The notes: generated by a model from the letters alone, not told the origin. Shown: positions 1 through 9,906, numbered from the stretch's first letter. The stretch: 64,000 bases of DNA from Allomuricauda sp. (GCF_028280385.1 NZ_JANQLX010000015.1:744001-808000), one strand, 5' to 3'. Made by a program: numbers and translations.

Positions 1-2870
1 GTTGGGAACTTTTTCTTGATAAATGGCATTTGATTGGAACTGCATTCCCGTCCACGCAAGGGAAACTCCTGGCCTTCTTGATGATATCCCAAAACGATAT
101 CCAATGAACCGGTACCGTCAAAATCCTTGGCATAGACTTCAAAGGGGGCGGTTACCGAAGCCTGATATTTGCTATTAAGCCCAAGATTGCCCGCAATAAT
201 GTCCAAGTCCCCATCTTGGTCCATATCTGCGAGTTCCACGTTGAACCACCAACCGGATTGATCATGGATTCCAATACTTTCGGAGATATCCAGAAAGGAA
301 CCTCTGTTGTTCTTCAAAATTTTTATGGGCATCCATTCCCCAACAATAACAAGGTCCGCCGTGCCGTCCCCATCCATATCGCCCCAAGCGGCATCGGTAA
401 CCATACCCAAATGCTCCAAGGTTGGGTCAGCAATTTGGGTAAAACGAATATTCCCGTTTTTGGAATCGTTTCTCCATAGACTACTGACTCCAGAGTAGGG
501 ATATTTTCCTGGTTGTTGGCGACCACCTATAAATAGATCTAGGTCCCCATCCTGGTCAACATCATAAGGTCGAACAACAGCTCCGCTATATGCAAAATGG
601 CTCCCAAACGGATTTTGTACCTTTTGGAAAACACCATTGTTGTTTTGATAGATTCTATCCGCATACCCTTTGGAACCTGTCGGATGCTCGTTGCTGCCAC
701 TGACCACATATAGATCTTGATCTCCGTCTTGGTCAATATCCAGAAAAATTGCATCTACATCTTCATGGGATTTATCCATATCAAGATGTTTTTGATCCTT
801 TTTTTCAAATTTCCCTTGAGCGGTTTGAACGTAAATTGCTCCAGATTTATCCTTGGCACCACCTATATAAAAGTCATCCAACCCATCCTTGTTGATATCC
901 CCCACGGCCAAGGCGGGTCCATCCTGTGACATTTTGTGTGGTAAAAGGCTCTCCAGCTCAAAATCATCATAGTTACTTTCAGTATGTTGGTGGGAGATTT
1001 CAGTCTGTTCGGTTATATCCTTAAATGGGATGGATCCTTCCGTATTTTTTTTGTTTTGAAAATCAGCGTCCTCATAGGCCAGAACCAGTTTTCGGTTGAC
1101 AGGAATTTCAGAAAGGGTCTGGGTCTTGCCATCAGGCCATGTAACTAATACTTGCTTTATTTCGGTCAGATTTCCAAGTCCAAAATGAAGCAGCGGTTCC
1201 ACACTGGATTGATAACCACGAGTTGGATAATTTTCGGCGGTCTGCAGTCCATTTTCGGTTTGCAATGTAATTTTTATCCCGATTCCAAATGGGTTGTTTA
1301 CCGGTCCTTTACACTCAAACTGTATAAAATTACCACCTCCACGATTTTCCAAAATGGAAGCGTCTTCATCAATATTATTGACCACCAAGTCCAAATCCCC
1401 ATCCTGATCCAGGTCTGCGTAGGCCGCACCATTGGAAAAGCTTGGAAATTTCACCCCCCATTCGCCGGATTTGTCCTCAAAGGTTAGATCTCCCTTGTTT
1501 TGATAGACATAATTTGGTGTTTTCCTTTGTGGGGTCTTATGGACAAGCTCCTCAATAACCTGCGACATTTTTTCCTTATTTTCCTGAGCTTGTTGAATTC
1601 GCTTAAGCTTATATTTTTTAAAGTCGTTGTTGCGAAAGTCCCGTTTTAGCCCATTGGTCACAAAGAGGTCTTTATGGCCATCATTATCAAAATCGGCCAA
1701 TAGCGGGGCCCAACTCCAATCGGTGTTGGAAACCTTGGCCAGTTGTCCAATTTCACTAAAAAAACCCCCACCGTTGTTCAATTGCAGCGCGTTGAACATA
1801 TATTGATAGTGAAACCCATGGTCTACGGCATGATCAAAGGCCTTGGGGTTCATCCCGCTCATGCTGGTTTTAATGCCGTAATTGTCTTCGGCCACCATAT
1901 CAAGGCTCATAATCTCGGGGAAACCATCATTATTGATGTCCGCCATATCGGTACCCATGGAAAAATTGGAGGTATGGCCCATGGATGTTTTTATGTTTTC
2001 CCGAAATGTGCCATCCCCATTATTGAAGTAGAGATAATCCTGCTCTATATAGTCATTGCCCACATAAATATCCGGCCATCCGTCTTGGTTTAGGTCGCCA
2101 ACGGAAACGCCAAGGCCAAAACCCAACGTATTTCTTTTGATTCCAGCTTCCTCGGAAACATTGATAAATTTTCCGTCATCATTTCTAAAGAGGCAGTCCC
2201 CAACCAGTTCGTTTTTTTCGTTTTTATAAGTTTCCGGGTTATTGGTATTGATTGGGGTAACGTTGTGGTTGAGAAGGAACATATCCAAATCCCCGTCCCT
2301 GTCGTAATCAAAAAAGGAAGCTTGGGTACTATAGCCTGAAAAATTAAGCCCCAATTGGGCCGCCTGCTCCGAAAAAGTGCCATTTTGGTTGTTGATGTAC
2401 AATAGATTTTCCCGGTTCTTGGCTTTTCCTTTTCCCGATTTGCAAACGTAGATATCCAGCCACCCGTCGGCATTTACATCCGCCATGGCAACACCGGTAG
2501 TCCAGCCAAAAGTGCTTTGCACCCCAGCTTTTGTGGTGATATCCTCAAATTTGAAATTCCCGAGGTTTTTGTAGAGTTTATTTCCTTTAAGATTGGCTGT
2601 AAAGTAAATATCGGGCAGACCATCATTATCCACATCTCCTATGGCCACCCCACCTCCGTTATAGAAGTATTCATAGACCATGCTGTTCATGGCAGCATTT
2701 TCAGGAATTGCATTGGTAAATTGCACACCGCTTTGTACTGGGTCAATGGCTTGGAAAAGGGTCTTGCCATTGTTTGCCAAAGATTCCCTTGGCACAAAAT
2801 GGGTTGGTTCCTGGCAGGATTCAAATACCAACAGAAGAAATACAGCAAATAGGATTTTATGATTGGCCAT
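1..2870 (-). CDS. FG-GAP/VCBS repeat lipoprotein with ASPIC/UnbV domain (CRTAC1-like), C-terminus beyond window
   Basis: The frame is open from ATG at 2870 to the left edge (956 codons) with no stop, so the gene is cut by the window, not broken. The N-terminus MANHKILFAVFLLLVFESCQ is a lipoprotein-type signal with Cys at residue 19. Many calcium-loop motifs of the type DxDxDGxxD (for example DVDNDGLPDIYF, DYDRDGDLDMF) mark FG-GAP/VCBS beta-propeller blades. Around residues 568-600 a segment with VLVTWPDGKTQTL is the ASPIC/UnbV motif, followed by a second set of blades; the last visible residues, MPFIKKKFP, recur near the end of blade blocks in this family. Proteins like this (about 1100 residues) commonly follow susCD pairs in marine Flavobacteriia and are thought to be surface adhesion or binding proteins. 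It starts 95 bp after susD on the same strand. Its ligand cannot be read from sequence. Confidence 0.88.
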   Translation of the reverse strand, partial: MANHKILFAVFLLLVFESCQEPTHFVPRESLANNGKTLFQAIDPVQSGVQFTNAIPENAAMNSMVYEYFYNGGGVAIGDVDNDGLPDIYFTANLKGNKLYKNLGNFKFEDITTKAGVQSTFGWTTGVAMADVNADGWLDIYVCKSGKGKAKNRENLLYINNQNGTFSEQAAQLGLNFSGYSTQASFFDYDRDGDLDMFLLNHNVTPINTNNPETYKNEKNELVGDCLFRNDDGKFINVSEEAGIKRNTLGFGLGVSVGDLNQDGWPDIYVGNDYIEQDYLYFNNGDGTFRENIKTSMGHTSNFSMGTDMADINNDGFPEIMSLDMVAEDNYGIKTSMSGMNPKAFDHAVDHGFHYQYMFNALQLNNGGGFFSEIGQLAKVSNTDWSWAPLLADFDNDGHKDLFVTNGLKRDFRNNDFKKYKLKRIQQAQENKEKMSQVIEELVHKTPQRKTPNYVYQNKGDLTFEDKSGEWGVKFPSFSNGAAYADLDQDGDLDLVVNNIDEDASILENRGGGNFIQFECKGPVNNPFGIGIKITLQTENGLQTAENYPTRGYQSSVEPLLHFGLGNLTEIKQVLVTWPDGKTQTLSEIPVNRKLVLAYEDADFQNKKNTEGSIPFKDITEQTEISHQHTESNYDDFELESLLPHKMSQDGPALAVGDINKDGLDDFYIGGAKDKSGAIYVQTAQGKFEKKDQKHLDMDKSHEDVDAIFLDIDQDGDQDLYVVSGSNEHPTGSKGYADRIYQNNNGVFQKVQNPFGSHFAYSGAVVRPYDVDQDGDLDLFIGGRQQPGKYPYSGVSSLWRNDSKNGNIRFTQIADPTLEHLGMVTDAAWGDMDGDGTADLVIVGEWMPIKILKNNRGSFLDISESIGIHDQSGWWFNVELADMDQDGDLDIIAGNLGLNSKYQASVTAPFEVYAKDFDGTGSLDIVLGYHQEGQEFPLRGRECSSNQMPFIKKKFP

Positions 2871-2888
2871 AGTCTTGAAGTAAAGACA

Positions 2889-2920
2889 AACACCTAAAGA
2901 TACGTATACCTCTAGGTGTT
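2889..2920. other. Intergenic hairpin between susD and the VCBS gene
   Basis: AACACCTA (2889-2896) pairs with TAGGTGTT (2913-2920), and outside it AGACA pairs with TGTCT. There is no T-run on the minus strand, so it is more likely an mRNA-end stabiliser or attenuator that sets relative expression of the upstream susCD and the downstream lipoprotein than a full terminator. Function is inference. Confidence 0.4.
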
Positions 2921-2965
2921 GCTGTCTAAACTGAAACTTAAAACTAACTAATTATTAATCGCATC

Positions 2966-4492
2966 TTACCATCCCGGATTTTGGTCCAGATTTTCGTTGA
3001 TATTAATCTCCTGAAGTGGTATGGGATACAGTATGTGTTTATCCTGGAAATTCTCAGCAAAGGGTTTGTTGTGGTTTTCCAAGGTAGTTCTAATGGATTC
3101 TGTGGCTGTGCTGCCGCGTTGCCATCTATACAAATCGAACCAGCGTATTCCGAATTCCATGGACAATTCCACAGGACGTTCATGGTGACGGATTTGTTGC
3201 CGTAGCTCACTTTGGTTCATGCTGCCCAATGCAATGGGCACCGCATTTCCTCTTTCACGAACCTTGTTGATTTCAGTAATGGCCTCATCGGTTTTGTTGT
3301 TCTCGTTCAAGGCCTCGGCATACATTAGCAGTATATCTGCAAAGCGAATAATGGTGATATTGGTCCCATTATAGAAATTGGTATCCTCGTTAAAGGAGTA
3401 CTTCTTAAAATATTTGGGATGGTTCAATTCCCCGGCAACATCGCCATAGGCCACTTCGGTATCTGAATCCCGACTGTACATTTGGGAACCTGGGTCGTCA
3501 AAAAATATGCTGGCGTACACCCGGTCACTGGGGTCACCAATATCATTGACATCGGTTCGCATTTCATCTACCAACCATTGGGACGGGTAGAACAGTTCCC
3601 AACCTCCAAAGGCATAAGGGGAAACTTCAAAGTTGAATACTTGGCGTTCATCATTACCGTTGGCCCTATCTCCGGTAAACTGGATTTCAAAAACGCTTTC
3701 GGGTCCATTTTCCGACCTTCCGTTGAAGTTATCCTCATAGTTATCCAAAAGTGCATAATCCATGGCTACTACTTCGGCCAATTTGGCCTCTGCCTGTGCC
3801 CACTTTTCTTGGAATAGGTAAGCTTTGCCCAATAAGGCCTTTGCGGCTCCCTGGGTGGCTCGTCCTGTCCATTCACCAGAGTGCTCTGTTAACATGGCCG
3901 ACTCTGCTTCGGAAAGGTCGGTTTCTATTTGCGCCCATACCTCGGCTGGAGTAGCCTGTCCAGGAAAAAGGTTGTCGGGATCCACTTCGTAGGCTGTAAC
4001 CAATGGCACATTTTCAAAACCCGTAACCAACCAAAAATAATAGTAGGCCCTCAAGAACTTGGCTTCCGCCATAATTACATCCTTGCTCGCTTGGGTGAGG
4101 GCTTCCATGTTGGGAACCTGTTGTAAAATCTGGTTGGCCCTGCCAATTCCGGCATAGGCACTTCTCCAAATATTGAAAGGCCCGCTTTCTTCCGTGGTAT
4201 TGGTGAAACTGGCCAAAGACCTGCTATAAGTCTCTGCGGTATTGTTCACCATATCATCGGCTTTATAGGCCATGGCGGTATAAATTTCCTCAAAAAAGGC
4301 CCATTTGCTTCCGCTGGAGCTATGCAAGGCAGCATAGGTAGCGGTCAGGGCTTGAAGTGCGTGGTCTTCGGTCTGCCAAAAACTGGATTCTGTAAGTACT
4401 TCCCTGTTTTCAACTTCTATAAAGTCATCACTGCAGGAATACATGCCCATCAGGGCCAAAATTGCAACTAGAATAAACTTGCTCTTTTTCAT
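2966..4492 (-). CDS. susD-like: RagB/SusD family nutrient-uptake outer membrane lipoprotein
   Basis: SusD proteins are surface lipoproteins that form the lid over a SusC barrel and capture oligosaccharides or glycopeptides. The 508-residue protein starts MKKSKFILVAILALMGMYSCSDD, a signal peptide with lipobox cysteine; I take this ATG at 4492 although an ATG four codons upstream (4504) is in frame. The SusD-like N-terminal TPR region (residues about 20-200, with the conserved AEAKFLRAYYYFWLV stretch) is followed by the C-terminal RagB domain, ending in ILYPIPLQEININ and NPGW, the usual end of this family. Length is typical. It lies 18-30 bp after susC on the same strand, so the two are co-transcribed. 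Substrate is not predictable from this protein alone; see the divergent glycosidase operon. Confidence 0.95.
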   Translation of the reverse strand: MKKSKFILVAILALMGMYSCSDDFIEVENREVLTESSFWQTEDHALQALTATYAALHSSSGSKWAFFEEIYTAMAYKADDMVNNTAETYSRSLASFTNTTEESGPFNIWRSAYAGIGRANQILQQVPNMEALTQASKDVIMAEAKFLRAYYYFWLVTGFENVPLVTAYEVDPDNLFPGQATPAEVWAQIETDLSEAESAMLTEHSGEWTGRATQGAAKALLGKAYLFQEKWAQAEAKLAEVVAMDYALLDNYEDNFNGRSENGPESVFEIQFTGDRANGNDERQVFNFEVSPYAFGGWELFYPSQWLVDEMRTDVNDIGDPSDRVYASIFFDDPGSQMYSRDSDTEVAYGDVAGELNHPKYFKKYSFNEDTNFYNGTNITIIRFADILLMYAEALNENNKTDEAITEINKVRERGNAVPIALGSMNQSELRQQIRHHERPVELSMEFGIRWFDLYRWQRGSTATESIRTTLENHNKPFAENFQDKHILYPIPLQEININENLDQNPGW

Positions 4493-4522
4493 GATCTTGA
4501 TCATTATGTTTTCAATTTTTTG

Positions 4523-7500
4523 TTAAAGTGAAAGATTCAATCCCAGGATTAGCGATTTGGACAATGGATAGAAACCTCTATCAACACCTCTGTTAAAGGT
4601 TCCTCCGTTACCTAGGGCTGGGTCAAAGCCTGAATAATCTGTTATGGTGAACAAATTAGTGGCCGTTACATACAATCGAAGATTATCGATGGGAAGGTTG
4701 CCCAAAGTATTTTCTGGAAAAGTATAGCCTACCTGAAGGTTTCTTAACCTAAAGTAAGATCCATCCTCCAAAAAATAACTTGATGGGCGAATATTGTTGT
4801 TGGGGTCTCCAAAGATGTTTCTTGGGATATTGCTTCCTGTGTTCGAGGTAGACCATGCATTGAGCAGGTCAGCAGACATGTTTTGTCTGTCCGTTCTATA
4901 CAACCACATTCTAACACCGTTGTAAATGTTGTTGCCATGGGTTCCTTGGAAAAATAGGCTGATGTCAAAATTCTTGTAATTGGCGCTAAAGTTGATCCCA
5001 TACTCAAAATCTGGAAGTCCACTTCCCATAAACTGCTTGTCGTCATCATCCAGTACGCCATCTCCATTGGTATCCACAAATCGGAGATCACCGGGAGCGG
5101 CATTGGGTTGTACTCCATGGGCATCAACCTCTGCTTGGGTCTGGAATATGCCATCGGCTTTAAACAAATAGAAACGTCCTATCTCCCCGCCTACCTCCGT
5201 TCTTGTGGTAGGGAAGTTGTTAAATTCGATAAAACCATCGGTGAACGCTTCATCTGCCACACCTAATTTGGTGACTTCATTGGAAGAACCACTTATATTG
5301 GCACTCACCCTATAGCTAAAGTCGCTGTCCGACCCGTTGTTGTAGGAAGCTGAAAATTCCCAACCTTTATTTTCCAAATTACCACCATTGGTAAGTGGGA
5401 ACGAGGTAATTCCCGAAGTTGCAGGAATAGGAACATTCACCAACATATCCGTGGTTTCCGAGGTGAAGTAATCAAATGAGAACTTTATTCGGTTTTCCAA
5501 AAGACCCAAGTCCACACCAATGTTGGTGGTGGCTGTCTCCTCCCACTGGATATCCGGGGTGGGCAAGGAAGTTGCAATGGCACCGACGATCACGGGTTGA
5601 CTTTGGCCTGTGCCAAATGGATAATTCAATTGTTGCCCTCCCGAACCAATTCGAGCTAAAAACAAATGGTCGCCAATCAATTGGTTCCCCAGGGTTCCAT
5701 AACTAAAACGTGGCTTAAGCTGGCTGATCAATTCGGATTCAAAGAAATCTTCGTTATGAACTGCCCATCCTAAGGAAACAGAGTAAAATGTACCATATTT
5801 GTTGGTGGACGCAAAGCGTGAGGAACCGTCCCTTCTCACACTTCCCTGTACATAATAGCGGTCATCAAAGTCGTAGCTCAATCGTCCAAAATAGGATTGT
5901 AAGGTGCTGGTGGAGTTAAACCCGAAGGAAGACTCATCACCAATTCCTGAGCTTAAGGCCCTTAATTGATCGGAAGCCAATTCGTTGTTGGATCCCCCGG
6001 AAGACCGGAATTCACTTTTTTCCCTTGAAATACCGAGCAGTACCTCCAAATCGTGATTGTCAAACGACTTGCGATAGTTCAAGGTGTTGTTCAAGGTCCA
6101 TTCATTGGTTCTTGTGCGGTTTTCGGAAAGGAAAGGATTCTCGTTCACCGCCTGGGGACCAAAATTATAGGTGGGCAAAAAGTTGGCAAAATGCGTGTTT
6201 TCTATGTTGGCCCCGTATTGGAATTGATATTCCAGCCCGTCCAAAAGTTTCAAGGTAGCGGCCACGTTAAACTGAAGATAATCGTCTTCGTCCGTTCTGT
6301 CGTTCAATTCTGTTTCCCCAACAGGGTTGCCGGAACCAAGCTCAGAAGGCGGCGCAGCGAACCCATTGATTGAGTTGGAATCAAAAATAGCCTTATGGGG
6401 CAAGGTCTGATAGATTTGCAAGAAGGGTGAAAAACTGGCATTTCCTTCCGAAGTTGGTTCAAAAATACCTCCGGTATTCTCGCGTGTATAGCTCACACCA
6501 GGTGCAATATTAAGTCGACCTTCCAATAGGGTGAAATCCAGATTTAAACGGGTACTTAAACGGTTGAAATCAGTATTTACTACCGTACCGGTATTTTCAA
6601 AATATCCGGCCGAAAAACTGTATTTCATGTTTTCCGTACCTCCAGAAATACCGATGTCATGTTTTTGCTCAAAGGCATTGTCGATATAGGCACCAACCCA
6701 ATCCGAATCGGCATACTGGGCCCCACTTGTCAGGTAGGGTGCAGGTGTTTCACCAGCATTATTGAAAGCTTCCAACTTAATTTGGTCGTGTTGTGACCTG
6801 TTGGCAACATCAACCCCATTGCTAAACCATTGCGTACTGGCATAAGACCCAATGGTAACCTTAGGGTCACCGGTTTTTCCTCTTTTGGTAGTAACAATAA
6901 CTACCCCGTTAGATGCCCTGGACCCATAAATAGTGGCCGCGGAAGCATCCCTTAAAATACTGATGTCCTCAATATCCGATGGGTTGATGTACGAAAGGTC
7001 TCCTGGAATACCGTCGATCACCACCAGTGGATTATTGTTCCCAATGGTTCCCAATCCCCTAATCCGGATAATTGGGTCACTTCCGGGGGCACCAGTGGCA
7101 ATGGCCACATTTAAACCTGCAACCTGGCCTTGTAGGGAAGTGGCAACATCCGCCGTTGGGATTTTTTGGATTTCTTCAATATCCACAGAAGAGATGGCTG
7201 CGGTAAGCTCAGCTTTTCTTTGGGTACCGAAACCTACCAAAATAACTTCCTCCAAACCTTGGGCATCCTCTTCCAAGGTAACATTGATGGTGGTCTGGTT
7301 GCCCACTGCCACTTCCTTGGTCACAAATCCAAGATATCTGAAAACCAAGGTGCCATCCCCGTCGGGAATTTCCAGGCTGTAGTTTCCATCAAAATCGGTC
7401 TGGGTACCAATGGTGGTATTCTCCTTAAGGTTCACAGTGGCTCCGGGTAACGGAGCACCATCCCTGTCCGTAACGATTCCGGAGACCACTTGCTGAACCT

Positions 7501-7891
7501 TGGTGGTTGGTTGCGCGGAGGCAGTCTGTTTTATAAGTAGGATAGAGCCTTCGTCCGAAAGTTGATATTCAAAATCGGCGAAGGAAAGTGTTCGTTGCAA
7601 TAACTCATTAATGCGAGTCTTTCCCTTTTTTACCTTCACTTTTGGTGCATTGGCAAAAAGGTCTGATCGGTAGATAAAAGAATAATCGGTTTGTTCCCTG
7701 ATAAGGTCAAAAACCTCTTCTACCGAAAGTTCTTGATTGGCATTAATGACAATTTTCTTGTCCTGTGAGAAACCTATTTTGGTTGTAAAACCAAAAGAAA
7801 CCATGCAAAATAAAAAGATAAAGGTCCTCATAATGACAAACAGGAGCTTTTTCCTATATAACATAGGCAGCCCAACAAATTTTGTTTTCAT
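4523..7891 (-). CDS. susC-like: SusC/RagA family TonB-linked outer membrane transporter with STN signalling domain
   Basis: This 1122-residue protein imports the SusD-captured ligand across the outer membrane using TonB energy. After a signal peptide (about residues 20-43) come an STN domain (about 46-118, with the LSVEEVFDLI stretch), a carboxypeptidase-regulatory-like beta-sandwich (about 136-215, VSGIVTDRDGAPLPGATV), the plug (about 225-345, with GSRASNGVVIVTTKRG) and a 22-strand-type barrel ending in LILGLNLSL. The STN domain is the extra part found in transporters that also signal to a FecR-type anti-sigma factor; the gene for such a factor lies immediately upstream (94 bp) and an ECF sigma gene before that. 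This links import of the ligand to induction of the locus. An alternative start is the Met ten codons in. Confidence 0.96.
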   Translation of the reverse strand: MKTKFVGLPMLYRKKLLFVIMRTFIFLFCMVSFGFTTKIGFSQDKKIVINANQELSVEEVFDLIREQTDYSFIYRSDLFANAPKVKVKKGKTRINELLQRTLSFADFEYQLSDEGSILLIKQTASAQPTTKVQQVVSGIVTDRDGAPLPGATVNLKENTTIGTQTDFDGNYSLEIPDGDGTLVFRYLGFVTKEVAVGNQTTINVTLEEDAQGLEEVILVGFGTQRKAELTAAISSVDIEEIQKIPTADVATSLQGQVAGLNVAIATGAPGSDPIIRIRGLGTIGNNNPLVVIDGIPGDLSYINPSDIEDISILRDASAATIYGSRASNGVVIVTTKRGKTGDPKVTIGSYASTQWFSNGVDVANRSQHDQIKLEAFNNAGETPAPYLTSGAQYADSDWVGAYIDNAFEQKHDIGISGGTENMKYSFSAGYFENTGTVVNTDFNRLSTRLNLDFTLLEGRLNIAPGVSYTRENTGGIFEPTSEGNASFSPFLQIYQTLPHKAIFDSNSINGFAAPPSELGSGNPVGETELNDRTDEDDYLQFNVAATLKLLDGLEYQFQYGANIENTHFANFLPTYNFGPQAVNENPFLSENRTRTNEWTLNNTLNYRKSFDNHDLEVLLGISREKSEFRSSGGSNNELASDQLRALSSGIGDESSFGFNSTSTLQSYFGRLSYDFDDRYYVQGSVRRDGSSRFASTNKYGTFYSVSLGWAVHNEDFFESELISQLKPRFSYGTLGNQLIGDHLFLARIGSGGQQLNYPFGTGQSQPVIVGAIATSLPTPDIQWEETATTNIGVDLGLLENRIKFSFDYFTSETTDMLVNVPIPATSGITSFPLTNGGNLENKGWEFSASYNNGSDSDFSYRVSANISGSSNEVTKLGVADEAFTDGFIEFNNFPTTRTEVGGEIGRFYLFKADGIFQTQAEVDAHGVQPNAAPGDLRFVDTNGDGVLDDDDKQFMGSGLPDFEYGINFSANYKNFDISLFFQGTHGNNIYNGVRMWLYRTDRQNMSADLLNAWSTSNTGSNIPRNIFGDPNNNIRPSSYFLEDGSYFRLRNLQVGYTFPENTLGNLPIDNLRLYVTATNLFTITDYSGFDPALGNGGTFNRGVDRGFYPLSKSLILGLNLSL

Positions 7892-7938
7892 AAATTTGAA
7901 GTTGTTAGTTAGTTAATATTTAATTAATTGATCGACAT

Positions 7939-7980
7939 AGGGATGGAAGTTTAAATTGTCCAGGTCTAAGCTCCATCCCT
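7939..7980. other. Hairpin in the fecR-susC gap
   Basis: AGGGATGGA (7939-7947) pairs with TCCATCCCT (7972-7980) across a 24-nt loop. A T-run follows on the plus strand (7980-7986), so it could stop antisense readthrough; on the minus strand the same structure lies in the susC leader and could separate low fecR from high susCD expression. No clear choice from sequence alone. Confidence 0.4.
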
Positions 7981-7984
7981 TTTT

Positions 7985-9112
7985 TTATTCTACCATAATT
8001 GTTTTTCCTTGTGTTGTTAACTTGGCTTCGTTCGTATTTTCAATTATTGAAAGAATATTTTCTAGTTCTTGATTTCGGTTGAACACTCCATTAAAAGTGA
8101 TATTTCCCTTGCTCTCGTCCAAAATTTCAATATCTACATCATACCATCTGGAGAGCACCCGCATGATTTCGGATAGTGGAAGGTTTTTAAAGCTGAACAG
8201 TCCATCTTTCCATGAAATCACATTGCTCACATCAGCTGGGGCAATACGTATTTCCCGGGTAGTTTTGTCCAATCTGGATTGAAGGCCCGGGGTCAGGTTC
8301 CTTTTGATGGAGCCATCGGTGATGGCCACAGCTCCGTTTACCAGAGTGGTTTCTATATAGCTATCTTCCCGGAAGGCCTTTATATTAAATTCAGTACCCA
8401 ATACATCCACTTCCTGGCCTTGCGTTCCCACGAGAAAATGGGAGCCATTGTGTTGGGTGCTCGGTGATACTTCAAAATAGGCTTCCCCGTACACCAATTC
8501 CACTTTTCTTGGGCTGTCTGGTAGAAATGCCACAGGATAACGCAGTTCTGTATCGGAATTCAACCAAACCTTGGTACCATCGGCCAATACCAGATAAAAT
8601 TGCCCCCCACGTGGAATAGTAAGGGTATTTTGGGAAGGAACTTTTACTTCATCTTCTGATTGGGTTTTATAGACCAACTGTTTTCCGTTGCTGCTAAGCG
8701 TCTGTGTGGCATAGGATTTACCTTTTTCCAAGGGAACCTTGGTGCCATCCTCCAAGGTAAGGGTGGCCTTATCGGTGCCGATTTCAATAGTGTCATCGGA
8801 TACAGCAACAGGGATTTCTTCAATGGGTTGCTCGGTATTCAGGATAAAAGGAAGGCTCAACAAAGCAATTATAACAGCCGCAGCTACATATTTCCAGTAC
8901 TTAACCGCCCCCTTTGGGGAATTGATTTTAGCATTGATAGCTTCCCACCCTTTACGGATGTCCACCACATTGGGCGATTCCGAATAACTGGCTTTTACTT
9001 TTTCGAAGTAAGATTTATGGGTGTCCGATTCAGAAATCCATTGGTCAAAAATCAGCTCTTCTTCCTCGGTCAGGGAATTATTTAGTTTTTTAAGGATCAA
9101 CTTAAATTCCAT
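7985..9112 (-). CDS. FecR family anti-sigma factor
   Basis: This 375-residue protein is the inner-membrane partner that holds or activates the ECF sigma factor encoded just upstream and receives a signal from the STN domain of SusC. The cytoplasmic N-terminal anti-sigma region (about 1-75) precedes a single TM segment (about 76-93, YVAAAVIIALLSLPFIL). The periplasmic FecR domain spans about 150-250 (with LADGTKVWLNSDTELRYP and VYGEAYFEV), and the C-terminal DUF4974 domain (about 290-375) has the usual FKNLPLSEIMRVLSRWYDV stretch. Order sigma-fecR-susC-susD on one strand is the standard trans-envelope regulatory module of Bacteroidota. Gap to the sigma gene is 118 bp. Confidence 0.95.
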   Translation of the reverse strand: MEFKLILKKLNNSLTEEEELIFDQWISESDTHKSYFEKVKASYSESPNVVDIRKGWEAINAKINSPKGAVKYWKYVAAAVIIALLSLPFILNTEQPIEEIPVAVSDDTIEIGTDKATLTLEDGTKVPLEKGKSYATQTLSSNGKQLVYKTQSEDEVKVPSQNTLTIPRGGQFYLVLADGTKVWLNSDTELRYPVAFLPDSPRKVELVYGEAYFEVSPSTQHNGSHFLVGTQGQEVDVLGTEFNIKAFREDSYIETTLVNGAVAITDGSIKRNLTPGLQSRLDKTTREIRIAPADVSNVISWKDGLFSFKNLPLSEIMRVLSRWYDVDIEILDESKGNITFNGVFNRNQELENILSIIENTNEAKLTTQGKTIMVE

Positions 9113-9230
9113 TGTTTTCTTCGCTTGCTTTTATTGAAGACAACGAAAACGATAAAGTGGGTGACAAAAAAAAGATAAAAACGTAAAAAAAAGTTTAAAT
9201 AATAATGAAATCAACAACGATTAAGCGCTG

Positions 9231-9827
9231 TTAGGAGGTAGATAATAAAACCAAAACCAAGGCCATTTGTTGGCTTATTTTCAGTTTGGCGCGTTTCAAT
9301 TGCGTTTTTACCGTATTTACCGAAACTCCCAATTCTTCCGCAATTTCCACGTATTTATAGTTTTCTATAAACCGCATTTTTACGATCTGCTGCATTTTAG
9401 TGGGCAGTCCCTCTACCACTTTTAGCAACTGATGATGGATGACCTTGAGGTCGTCATTGGAAAAAAATTCCAGATCATATTCGGAACTGAGCATGGATTG
9501 CATATCCAACACCTTGGCATCATCCGTAATCTTGATGGATTTTAGGAAATTTAGACACCTGTTCCGAACCATGGCATAAAGATATCCGCGCAATGAAGTC
9601 TTGATATCCAAACTATTTGCCTGCTCCCAAAGGTGGATAAAGACCTCCTGGACAATATCCTCGCTCCAGTTCTGGTCAAAAAGATAACTGTTGGCATAAT
9701 GGACCAATTCAGGGTAGGTGTCCTCAAAAAACTTTTTGTAGACAAACTGGTTTTGGTTCCGAATTTCCTGTATAACTGAGGTTGCGTCCAAGTTAGTTAA
9801 GCTAGTGTTCCCATTACCATTGGCCAC
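9231..9827 (-). CDS. ECF RNA polymerase sigma-70 factor (Bacteroidetes PUL type)
   Basis: The 198-residue protein has sigma region 2 (about 30-100, with the SEDIVQEVFIHLWE core) and region 4 (about 130-190, with the helix-turn-helix VEIAEELGVSVNTVKTQLKRAK). It lacks regions 1 and 3, as ECF factors do. The frame starts at GTG (9827); ATGs nearby are out of frame, so a GTG start is likely. It heads the minus-strand unit sigma-fecR-susC-susD-VCBS and is predicted to transcribe susCD, and perhaps the divergent glycosidase operon, when the ligand is sensed by SusC and FecR. Region 4 ends LKISQQMALVLVLLSTS, a hydrophobic tail that is slightly longer than usual. Confidence 0.94.
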   Translation of the reverse strand: MANGNGNTSLTNLDATSVIQEIRNQNQFVYKKFFEDTYPELVHYANSYLFDQNWSEDIVQEVFIHLWEQANSLDIKTSLRGYLYAMVRNRCLNFLKSIKITDDAKVLDMQSMLSSEYDLEFFSNDDLKVIHHQLLKVVEGLPTKMQQIVKMRFIENYKYVEIAEELGVSVNTVKTQLKRAKLKISQQMALVLVLLSTS

Positions 9828-9898
9828 ACCATCTTTTTAACCGGAATTTTCTTTAAAACCGGATGCTTCGGGGGAGTAAACCAATGTTAGGTAACAAC

Positions 9899-9906
9899 CA
9901 AAAATA
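9899..9906 (-). promoter_or_regulatory. Candidate -7 element for the ECF sigma gene
   Basis: On the minus strand the sequence reads TATTTTTG, an exact match to the Bacteroidetes -7 consensus TAnnTTTG, 72 bp before the GTG start. A TTTG lies 24 nt further upstream, longer than the usual 19-21, so this is only a candidate. The divergent 271-bp gap (9828-10098) also has to hold the promoter of the glycosidase operon, for which I see no clear match. Confidence 0.35.

Noticed and set aside
1-2870. Apparent absence of a long gene in the first 2.9 kb, suggesting a frameshifted or dead gene
   Set aside because: One minus-strand frame is open from ATG 2870 to the edge and gives uninterrupted FG-GAP/ASPIC sequence; it only lacks its stop because the window ends.
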